A DNA stretch of 64,000 nt from contig OX437086.1 in assembly GCA_949299565.1 (NCBI GenBank), positions 166,919 through 230,918 of the forward strand, written 5' to 3'. The notes below the pieces were generated by a model. That model searched no databases. It had not been told where the DNA came from and worked only from the letters and a program-made list of their open reading frames with translations. This document shows positions 1-5,909 of this stretch, piece after piece (the first letter of the stretch is position 1; each line of letters begins with the position of its first letter). A program made the position numbers and the translations under genes. Origin of the DNA: an uncultured Bacillota bacterium. Lineage in GTDB: Bacteria; Bacillota_I; Bacilli_A; RFN20; CAG-826.

Positions 1-1129
1 GCTTCTCCTTACTCCTTGCAAGAGGTTCTGGCGCATTCAAATCATTAATTAGTTCGTCAAGAATATCCTCCATTGTAATGACGCCAACGAATTTATTGTT
101 TTGGACAACGATTGCCATATGCGTTTTTTCTTTTTTAAGTGTCGCAAAAACTTTAGTGATCGGTTCATCGAGATTTGTTACGACAGGTTCTACAAGAACG
201 GACAAAATGTTTAAATGCTCATCTTTTGCGTATTCTTCGAAGTAATTTTTCAAAACCAAAATTCCGATTACTTCGTTACGGTTTTCTTCGCTGCATACCG
301 GAATCCGACTATACGGAATGCGCGGTAATTTACGATTTAAAGAACTGGCCACCAAATCTTTGCTGCTTAAGGTCACAACGCGTTCGCGCGGAGTGTAAAT
401 ATCACGAACCTTAATTCGCCCGATCGTGAAAACGTTATCGATAATTTCCTTCTCGTCTTCTTCGAAAAGTGCCTCGGGTTTCTCTCCTTCTTCCGTTTCT
501 TCTTCAACATTGATAGCCTCATCAACTGAATTAAAAAGGTCGTCTGGCGATAATAAATTATCGCTTTTGATATGAAATAAGCGGTAAACGCCTTTTAAAA
601 CTAAGCGGAAAATGAAAATGATCGGATAAAGAAGAATTCCGACAATCAAGACAGGATACGCCAAAAAAACTGCCATGCGATTCGGGAAAGACTTCGAAAT
701 GATTTTTGGAACAGTGTCGGAAACCACATAAACCAAAACTGCCATGACGACAGTTGAAAGAACCGCCTCAATACCAGCGCCTAAGCCATACAATTGGCAG
801 AGGTTATAAAAAAGCATCGCGCTCAAATAGGACATCAAAGTCTGAACGATGTTGTTGCCGACGAGAACACTAATTAAAGTATTGTCAAAATTATCAACCA
901 AGCGAGTGACGAGTTTAGCAGTCCGCTTGCCCTTGGCCGCCTCTGCGTGAAAATGGTATTTGTTGCAGTTGCTGTAGGCGTTTTCAGCCGCGGAAAATAA
1001 ACCGCTCACAAGCAAAAGAACAGCAATAATAATCCAAACAACCCAATCAGGCATTCCCCAAACTGTCGTGTTAGTCGTAACGTTGTCAGCGGCTCTTGAG
1101 ATTAACAAAGTACACAAGTCAGGGTCCAT
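1..1129 (-). CDS. DUF21/CBS-pair membrane protein (CorC/HlyC-like), 3' end beyond window
   Basis: The reverse strand is open from an ATG at 1127-1129 to the window edge (about 376 residues seen), so the C-terminus is missing. The N-terminal part has several hydrophobic segments and the DUF21 features SGLFSAAENAY (near residue 45) and LVGNNIVQTL. An acidic linker follows, then a CBS-domain pair (FTIGRIKVRDIYTPR, then a second CBS ending near VGVITMEDILDELI). Family knowledge links this architecture to Mg/Co efflux or divalent-cation homeostasis at the cytoplasmic membrane; older annotations say hemolysin. The missing end should hold the CorC/HlyC transporter-associated domain. No clear ribosome-binding site precedes the ATG, and the frame stays open and hydrophobic for about a dozen codons upstream, so the start is uncertain. 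Confidence 0.85.
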   Translation of the reverse strand, partial: MDPDLCTLLISRAADNVTTNTTVWGMPDWVVWIIIAVLLLVSGLFSAAENAYSNCNKYHFHAEAAKGKRTAKLVTRLVDNFDNTLISVLVGNNIVQTLMSYLSAMLFYNLCQLYGLGAGIEAVLSTVVMAVLVYVVSDTVPKIISKSFPNRMAVFLAYPVLIVGILLYPIIFIFRLVLKGVYRLFHIKSDNLLSPDDLFNSVDEAINVEEETEEGEKPEALFEEDEKEIIDNVFTIGRIKVRDIYTPRERVVTLSSKDLVASSLNRKLPRIPYSRIPVCSEENRNEVIGILVLKNYFEEYAKDEHLNILSVLVEPVVTNLDEPITKVFATLKKEKTHMAIVVQNNKFVGVITMEDILDELINDLNAPEPLARSKEK

Positions 1130-1167
1130 AAGTGAGATGAATATAACAAAAATAATAAAAGAATGCA

Positions 1168-1194
1168 AAAAAAGAGGGGTTAACTAAGCCCCTC
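1168..1194 (-). terminator. Rho-independent terminator, probably the original end of the rpsF-ssb-rpsR operon
   Basis: On the reverse strand GAGGGG and CCCCTC (arms at 1189-1194 and 1174-1179) enclose a 9-nt loop and are followed by seven T residues. It lies between the GC-rich insert and the CBS gene. The flanking bases are AT-rich and host-like, so I infer it terminated the rpsR transcript before the insert arrived. Confidence 0.8.
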
Positions 1195-1235
1195 TATAAA
1201 ATCAAATTTGCGTGTCGCCGCACGGACCCATCCGT

Positions 1236-1250
1236 CCCCGAAACTACAAT
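1236..1250 (-). repeat. Left boundary box of the GC-rich insert
   Basis: The reverse strand reads ATTGTAGTTTCGGGG. The 11-base core ATTGTAGTTTC recurs in the same orientation at 3100-3110, directly after rpsR, and in both places a small hairpin follows (here ACGGA-TGGG-TCCGT, 1222-1235). The host-like AT-rich sequence resumes just to the left. I infer a target-site or attachment-site duplication. Confidence 0.5.
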
Positions 1251-1274
1251 CTTCTCCCTTCCAAGGCGATCATG

Positions 1275-1466
1275 CCGCGTTTCCATAAATCCGCGAATGG
1301 TCTTTTCAAAAAATCTCTTGCCCATGCCCAGGCAGCCTCGCATAAGGAAAAAGCAGGCACCGTCTGGCTTGTCCGGGCTTGCCACGAAGCGATCCGGGCT
1401 TGCATGGGAAGCGTTTCTCGCAGGCTAAGGAATTCGCCAAGGAATAAGAAAAAGGCCTCGCCGAGG
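1275..1466 (-). repeat. 192-bp dispersed repeat, copy A
   Basis: By hand alignment this copy matches 2857-3048 at about 154 of 192 positions (80%) with no gaps and in the same orientation. It begins (reverse strand) with a CCTC-GGC-GAGG hairpin followed by T-rich sequence, immediately after the acyltransferase stop codon. Both strands carry open frames through it, but translated identity in the reverse frame is only about 65%, below the nucleotide identity. That argues against protein constraint and for a structural DNA or RNA element. Confidence 0.75.
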
Positions 1467-1476
1467 GAATCGGCCA

Positions 1477-2529
1477 TTACCCGGCCTTCAAGCCGGGATT
1501 TTCCCTATTCCTGCCAATTGATCTTAGAACAAGCGAAATCAAATAGGCCAAAAGGAAGGAAAGCACGGCAACCAACAACGGGCGAAGCCACTCCACCGCG
1601 AATTCCGGCCAAGGCCAAACGGTCGAGTTCAGCGACCTGACCGTATAGCCGACGAGATGGTGATAGAGATAGACGTAGACCGAGCAGTACCTGCCTAGAT
1701 AGCCGAGCACCGGGACGGGACGGCGCACATTCGACCTGAGGCAGCATAGCAAGAGCAACGAACCCGTTGTTATCTTGAAGATCATGGAAATGTCCGCTGC
1801 GTCAACCTTCAGGCAGACGGTCAGGAAGAGCAACCCGAAAGAGGCGGCCAACGACAGCAATAACGGCCAAGTCGGAACCCTGTCGGTAAGTTCCTTATAT
1901 CGGCGGAGAGCTGAACCTAATATGACGATGGGCAAGCCGCCGAAAAGGAATATGCTGCCGGCGTGGTAGTCGAACCATTCCCCCGAAGGGTAGATACTTA
2001 TGTATATCTCGACCGTTATCTTGCCAATAAGCAGAAGCGGCAACAGCCAATAGAAGATCTTCTGGAGACGGTATTTCTCCATCAGGTAAAGTATCGGATA
2101 GCATATCAGCAGGTTTACCATGAACCAGAGGTGCCCGGCCCTGATGAAGGAAAAATCCATCAGGTAGACGGCCTTGAGGTAAACGTAGGGATCTTTATAT
2201 TGTTCCCAATACGAAGAAGAGGTCCCAAGGGCATAGGCGCTTACCATGGAGTAGATGAAATACACCGCGAAGGCGACCACGGTGATGATGAGGTTTCGCT
2301 TGGCCCGCACGAGCAGTTTGGTCGGACTGCTGCCGTCCGCGGTCGAGGACTGGTAGCCGGTTATCAGGAAAAAGACGATGACGCCCATGGTACCGAAACT
2401 CCCCATTATCTTCCCGAAATACCCCGGAAACTGGTAATGAGCGAAAACCACGCCGAGGGCCAATAGAGCCTTGACGGCATCAAGCAGGTTGTTCCTCTTC
2501 CCCATATTCTCCCCGGGGAATTCTACCAT
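1477..2529 (-). CDS. Acyltransferase family 3 membrane protein
   Basis: This 350-residue, very hydrophobic protein has about ten predicted membrane segments. Its N-terminal signature is that of acyltransferase family 3 (OafA/NodX-like O-acetyltransferases): a histidine in VVFAHYQFPG, then GVIVFFLITGYQ. Members transfer acyl groups, usually acetyl, to sugars of surface polysaccharides or glycolipids at the cytoplasmic membrane. The ATG at 2527-2529 is preceded by GGAGG at good spacing; an internal ATG eight codons in has a GGGGAGA sequence but too close. GC content and codon use differ strongly from neighbouring genes, and the gene lies between two 192-bp repeats, suggesting it is horizontally acquired cargo. 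The substrate cannot be told. Confidence 0.85.
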   Translation of the reverse strand: MVEFPGENMGKRNNLLDAVKALLALGVVFAHYQFPGYFGKIMGSFGTMGVIVFFLITGYQSSTADGSSPTKLLVRAKRNLIITVVAFAVYFIYSMVSAYALGTSSSYWEQYKDPYVYLKAVYLMDFSFIRAGHLWFMVNLLICYPILYLMEKYRLQKIFYWLLPLLLIGKITVEIYISIYPSGEWFDYHAGSIFLFGGLPIVILGSALRRYKELTDRVPTWPLLLSLAASFGLLFLTVCLKVDAADISMIFKITTGSLLLLCCLRSNVRRPVPVLGYLGRYCSVYVYLYHHLVGYTVRSLNSTVWPWPEFAVEWLRPLLVAVLSFLLAYLISLVLRSIGRNRENPGLKAG

Positions 2530-2856
2530 AAATCCTCCAGCAACGAGGAAAAATCAGCATCGCCAACCGTCTCGTAGCAATTACCGAGGTAGCGGAAATG
2601 GGTTTTGCCGTATACCTCGATGAGACCGCCTTTGTAGCCGGAAAGGATTACCGGAATTGAAGATGCCACGAGATCGGAACGTACGAATTCGAGACTAAAA
2701 AGCGAATCGAACCGCCCCATCATCCGTCCATCGGGACCGTAGGCCACGATTTCGTCCTCTTCGCATCCGGCGAAGGCGCCGGCGGTCAACGACGGGTTAC
2801 TAGGCTGGGGCAAGCCACACGGGGGAATGTAGTTGGAATCCCCATTGCGCAGCAGT
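2523..2856 (-). pseudogene. 5'-truncated unrecognised coding remnant, fused in frame to repeat B
   Basis: A frame open from 3014 (inside repeat B) continues to a stop at 2523-2525. The first part translates the repeat; beyond the repeat lie about 110 residues, the last 85 of which look like ordinary protein (GRFDSLFSLEF, VILSGYKGGLIEVYGK, FRYLGNCYETVGD). Its stop overlaps the acyltransferase start (ATGGTAG), so the two may once have been a translationally coupled pair. I do not recognise the family. No ribosome-binding site is evident before candidate starts near 2745, so it is more likely the 3' remnant of a gene cut by the repeat than an intact small gene. Confidence 0.45.
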
Positions 2857-3048
2857 CCGCGTTTCCCTCGATCCGCGAACGGCTTTTCCAAAGGATCCCT
2901 TGCCCACGCCCAGGCAACCGGGCGACGGGAAAACGCAGGCGCCGTCTTGATTATTCGGGCTCGCCACGAAGCGATCCGGGCCCGTTTGGGAAGCGTTTCT
3001 GGCAGGCTAGGCAATTCGCCAATACATAGAAAAAGGGCCTCGCCGAGG
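2857..3048 (-). repeat. 192-bp dispersed repeat, copy B
   Basis: This is the same-orientation partner of copy A, ungapped and about 80% identical. The most conserved blocks are the first ten bases, GCCACGAAGCGATCCGGGC, TGGGAAGCGTTTCT and the terminal GCCTCGCCGAGG (forward strand). The copy follows the rpsR gene and provides a better terminator hairpin than copy A. Confidence 0.75.
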
Positions 3049-3053
3049 AGGCC
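3030..3053 (-). terminator. Rho-independent terminator at the head of repeat B
   Basis: On the reverse strand GGCCTC, a 6-nt loop and GAGGCC are followed by CTTTTTC. In the present arrangement it would end transcripts that read out of rpsR before they enter the acyltransferase cassette, leaving the acyltransferase dependent on another promoter or on read-through. Confidence 0.65.
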
Positions 3054-3094
3054 AATGGAGAACGGTTCTTGTTGTGATTTCCGGGAAAATCGAG

Positions 3095-3110
3095 CCCGGG
3101 AAACTACAAT
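3095..3110 (-). repeat. Right boundary box of the GC-rich insert
   Basis: The reverse strand reads ATTGTAGTTTCCCGGG starting six bases after the rpsR stop codon. It shares ATTGTAGTTTC with 1240-1250. A hairpin with a single bulge (TTTCCCGGG against CCCGGAAA) overlaps it and extends to about 3078. Confidence 0.5.
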
Positions 3111-3116
3111 TGCGAA

Positions 3117-3347
3117 TTAACGAACGCCAACTTCTGGCAAAAGACCCATAAAGCGTGCGTTTTTAATTGCTTTGGCGAGCTGACGTTGATATTTTGCGCT
3201 CGTGCCAGTCGCGCTGCGGGGAGCAATCTTTCCATCAGGATTGATGAAACGACTCAAAAGTTCCACATCCTTGTAATCAATATGCTTTATATGGTTCTTT
3301 GTGAAATAACAAACCTTTTTACGGGTTCGAATCTTTTTATAAGCCAT
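3117..3347 (-). CDS. rpsR: 30S ribosomal protein S18
   Basis: The 76-residue product has the S18 core ([20 protein letters not shown], then ISxKG-like [27 protein letters not shown] in two parts) and usual length. S18 binds S6 on the small-subunit platform. The start [11 protein letters not shown] is chosen because AAGGAG precedes it; an upstream in-frame codon would add 17 non-conserved residues overlapping ssb. It is the last gene of the classical rpsF-ssb-rpsR operon, 19 bases after ssb. The foreign cassette begins a few bases beyond its stop codon. Confidence 0.97.
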   Translation of the reverse strand: MAYKKIRTRKKVCYFTKNHIKHIDYKDVELLSRFINPDGKIAPRSATGTSAKYQRQLAKAIKNARFMGLLPEVGVR

Positions 3348-3366
3348 CAAACAAAACTCCTTTTCT

Positions 3367-3828
3367 TTAGAACGGCAAATCGTCGTCAACAACGTCAATG
3401 CTGTCTAAATTGTCGTCATCGCGCGATGTGTCAGAGAGTGAAACATCCGCGTTACGATCCGGCATATAGCCGCTATTGTTAGAGGTATTGTTTTGCGATT
3501 GAGCATTTCTTGAATCTAAGAAATTCACATGATCGCAGACAATCTCTGTAGTTGTGATTTCGACATTATCACTGCGACGCGTATATTTACGCTGCGTCAA
3601 GCGCCCATCGACAGAAACTAAAGAGCCTTTCCGTGTATATTTAGCAACTGTTTCACCGCGATTACCAAAGCATGAACAATTCATGAAAATTGTCGCACGC
3701 TCGCCGTTAGGACCACGATAATCATCATCGACCGCGATTGAGAAGGAGGCAACCGAAGTTCCCGATGTAGTTTTTCTTAATTCAGGGTCGCGTGTCAAAC
3801 GACCGACCAACGTAACACGATTCAGCAT
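3367..3828 (-). CDS. ssb: Single-stranded DNA-binding protein
   Basis: The protein has 153 residues with an N-terminal OB fold ([30 protein letters not shown]), a low-complexity Asn/Ser/Asp linker, and the acidic tip DDDLPF that recruits repair and replication partners. It coats single-stranded DNA during replication and recombination. Its place between rpsF and rpsR is the conserved bacterial arrangement and implies co-transcription from the promoter upstream of rpsF. Confidence 0.97.
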   Translation of the reverse strand: MLNRVTLVGRLTRDPELRKTTSGTSVASFSIAVDDDYRGPNGERATIFMNCSCFGNRGETVAKYTRKGSLVSVDGRLTQRKYTRRSDNVEITTTEIVCDHVNFLDSRNAQSQNNTSNNSGYMPDRNADVSLSDTSRDDDNLDSIDVVDDDLPF

Positions 3829-3860
3829 TCAATTTCTCTCCTATATCAGGATTTTCCGCT

Positions 3861-4148
3861 TTATTCTTCGTCGACAGTAATCAGATGCCGAATGACATTC
3901 TGATCAAGACGAGCTACCCGGTCAAATTCTTTCAAAGCGGCGCTTTCGGCTGTGATCTTTAAAATCACATAAGCACCCTTTGTTTGCTTTTTGATTGGGT
4001 AAGCGAAATCGCGGACGCCCCATTCTTTAACATCATTGACCTTGGCTTTATTGCTTTCCAAAGTCTTTTGGAGCTTTTCCGTTTCTTTCTTGCGCGCTTC
4101 ATCGTCTAAAGCGGCGGAAAGAATGTACATGATTTCGTACTTTTTCAT
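3861..4148 (-). CDS. rpsF: 30S ribosomal protein S6
   Basis: The 95-residue product has S6 features: MKKYEIMYILSAALDDE at the N-terminus, VKEWGVRDFAYPIKKQTKGAY in the middle and LDQNVIRHLITVDEE at the end. A strong AGGAGG lies seven bases before the ATG. It is the first gene of the rpsF-ssb-rpsR operon; the leader upstream resembles the S6:S18 autoregulatory motif. Confidence 0.97.
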   Translation of the reverse strand: MKKYEIMYILSAALDDEARKKETEKLQKTLESNKAKVNDVKEWGVRDFAYPIKKQTKGAYVILKITAESAALKEFDRVARLDQNVIRHLITVDEE

Positions 4149-4164
4149 CTCGCACCTCCTAAAT

Positions 4165-4200
4165 TCGGTCTACGGATTATCTTTTGATAACCATAAGAGC
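4165..4200 (-). promoter_or_regulatory. Candidate S6:S18 autoregulatory leader motif
   Basis: In the rpsF leader (reverse strand) GGTTATC-AAAA-GATAATCC forms a stable hairpin, and the 3' arm runs into CCG (plus-strand 4173-4175), with possible outer pairing TCT/AGA. A hairpin with an unpaired CCG trinucleotide in the rpsF leader is the known binding site for the S6:S18 complex. The match is by eye; the exact fold was not computed. Confidence 0.45.
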
Positions 4201-4231
4201 TGCGCTTCCACTCCTTCATGAAAGCCCGATA

Positions 4232-4260
4232 ATTTTAGCAAGGCGAAACAAGAAGGGCAA
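4232..4260 (-). promoter_or_regulatory. Promoter of the rpsF operon
   Basis: The reverse strand has TTGCCC (4255-4260), a 17-base spacer and TAAAAT (4232-4237), a good sigma-A-type match placed about 85 bases before the rpsF start. Confidence 0.6.
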
Positions 4261-4297
4261 AGGTTTCCTGCGGAAAATCTAAGAAAGGACTTTGCCC
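4255..4297 (-). terminator. Candidate lysS terminator hairpin
   Basis: GGGCAAAG (4255-4262) and CTTTGCCC (4290-4297) are perfect 8-base arms around a 27-base loop, with further pairing possible inside (TCC/GGA). On the reverse strand moderately T-rich sequence follows. It lies after the lysS stop and overlaps the -35 of the rpsF promoter, so it could also be a bidirectional structure. Confidence 0.4.
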
Positions 4298-4335
4298 CTC
4301 ATTTTATTTTAGAAAGAAAAAGAACAAAATGCCCT

Positions 4336-5805
4336 TTATTCATCTTTTAAAGTCGGGAAAAGAAGAACTTCACGAATGCTGTTTTCTTCAGTCAACAACA
4401 TTGCGAGTCGATCAATTCCTAAACCGATGCCTCCTGCCGGCGGCATTCCATAGGCTAACGCGTCAAGAAATGAGAGGTCCATGTCGTTTGCCTCATCGTC
4501 TCCCCTTTCGCGCGCTGCTAATTCAGCCTCAAAACGCTCTTTTTGATCAAAAGGGTTATTTAGTTCACTGTAGGCGTTACAGAATTCAGTGCCGCAAATA
4601 AAAAGTTCAAAACGTTCAACGAAACGCGGATCCGGACTCTTTTTCGTAAGAGGCGAAACTTCGATTGGATAAGTATGAACAATCGTGGGTTCAATTAAAT
4701 CATCCTCACATAATTCGTCAAAGAACGCCTGCATAATATAACCGGTTGCATTCCAGCTTGGATCAAGAGGAACTTTCCATTTCTTGGCCAAATCAACTGC
4801 TTCTTCAAAGCTTATTTCCTTGCGGAAATCGATACCGGTTTTCGCATAAATCAACTCCCACATTGCCACTTTCTTAAATGGCTGCGTGAGATCTACTTCA
4901 TGCCCGTTCCAATTGTATTTATCTTTTTTGATGACGTTTTTAGCAAGATATTGCAGCAATTCCTCAATCCACTTCATCATATCCGATAGATCAGCGTACG
5001 CTTGATATAACTCGATGGTCGTAAATTCTGGATTGTGTTTTGAATCGATTCCTTCGTTGCGGAAATTTCTCCCGATTTCATAAACGCGATCAATGCCGCC
5101 GACCATGCACTTTTTAAGGTTCAATTCAGTCGCGATTCGCAAATAAAAATCCTTGTCCAAAGCATTGTGATGCGTAATGAAGGGGCGAGCCGCCGCGCCT
5201 CCTAAAATCGGAGAAAGAATTGATGTTTCAACTTCCAAAAACCCATGTTCATCGCAAAATTTGCGAACGCCAGAAACAATATGAGAACGTAAAATAGCAA
5301 CGCGTTTTGAATCCTCGTTGACGAGTAAGTCTAGATAACGTTTCCGATAACGCTCCTCAGTATCTACCAAACCATGAAATTTTTCTGGCAACGGTTTCAA
5401 ACATTTAACTAAATGCGTGTATTCATGCGCTTTGATGGTCAATTCTCCGGTTTTAGTCTTCATCAAAGTTCCAGAAATTCCCACGATATCTCCGCGATCA
5501 GCTAATTTAAAAAGCGTATAGCTCTTCTCGCCTAATTCATTCAAAGAAAGCCATGCTTGAATCGAACCGCTTCTATCTTGCAAATGGACAAAAGAAGCTT
5601 TACCCATTCGCCTGATGGCCATTAAACGACCGGCGACTTTTACTTCAATATTTTGCTCAAGCAATTCTTCGTTGCTCAAACTCCCGTATTTCTCTTTTAT
5701 TTCTTCGGCTAACGCATTGAATTCATAACGTGAGCCATAAGGATCTACTCCGAGTTCGCGATACTTTTCTAATTTAGCGTAACGGGCCTCTTCTTGGTCA
5801 TTCAT
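4336..5805 (-). CDS. lysS: Lysyl-tRNA synthetase, class II
   Basis: It charges tRNA-Lys. The N-terminal OB-fold anticodon-binding domain (VAGRLMAIRRMGKASFVHLQD in two parts) is followed by the class II catalytic core with motif 2 (GRNFRNEGIDSKHNPEFTTIE region) and motif 3 (GIGLGIDRLAMLLT) near the C-terminus. The length of 489 residues is usual. I start at MNDQEE because GGAAGAG sits just before it; an ATG four codons upstream lacks such a site. Confidence 0.96.
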   Translation of the reverse strand: MNDQEEARYAKLEKYRELGVDPYGSRYEFNALAEEIKEKYGSLSNEELLEQNIEVKVAGRLMAIRRMGKASFVHLQDRSGSIQAWLSLNELGEKSYTLFKLADRGDIVGISGTLMKTKTGELTIKAHEYTHLVKCLKPLPEKFHGLVDTEERYRKRYLDLLVNEDSKRVAILRSHIVSGVRKFCDEHGFLEVETSILSPILGGAAARPFITHHNALDKDFYLRIATELNLKKCMVGGIDRVYEIGRNFRNEGIDSKHNPEFTTIELYQAYADLSDMMKWIEELLQYLAKNVIKKDKYNWNGHEVDLTQPFKKVAMWELIYAKTGIDFRKEISFEEAVDLAKKWKVPLDPSWNATGYIMQAFFDELCEDDLIEPTIVHTYPIEVSPLTKKSPDPRFVERFELFICGTEFCNAYSELNNPFDQKERFEAELAARERGDDEANDMDLSFLDALAYGMPPAGGIGLGIDRLAMLLTEENSIREVLLFPTLKDE

Positions 5806-5867
5806 TTTCTCTTCCATAGATAAAACCTCAATTTATTAGTTTATGATAATTCTAATCGACTCTCTAC

Positions 5868-5891
5868 AAAAAAAAGGCCCGAAGGCCTTTT
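5868..5891 (-). terminator. Rho-independent terminator after the ABC exporter operon
   Basis: The reverse strand reads AAAAGGCC-TTCG-GGCC followed by eight T residues, 18 bases after the stop of the second ABC gene. Confidence 0.9.
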
Positions 5892-5909
5892 CTAAAAATT
5901 GTTCTCGCC

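Larger units (their letters stand above)
1236..3110 (-). mobile_element. Candidate acquired cassette: two 192-bp repeats around an acyltransferase gene
   Basis: This block is visibly more GC-rich than its surroundings (60-base lines inside reach 57-62% GC, against about 38% for a line in the adjacent CBS gene). In reverse-strand order it holds a boundary box, repeat B with a terminator hairpin, a broken reading frame, an acyltransferase gene, repeat A with a weaker hairpin, and the second boundary box. It sits between the rpsR stop codon and a host-like terminator, so removing it would rejoin rpsR to that terminator. No transposase, integrase or recombinase is encoded inside, so mobility would need a factor supplied elsewhere. 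That it is an acquired unit is inference from composition and repeat layout. Confidence 0.55.

Noticed and set aside
1212-1640. Open frames on both strands through repeat A, and similar ones through repeat B
   Set aside because: They overlap each other, the acyltransferase and the hairpins, and aligned peptides are less conserved than the DNA; treated as incidental.
2823-2841. Inverted TGTAGTT box inside the insert, opposite in orientation to the boundary boxes
   Set aside because: Only seven bases match, which is expected by chance in this length, so I do not claim an invertible segment.
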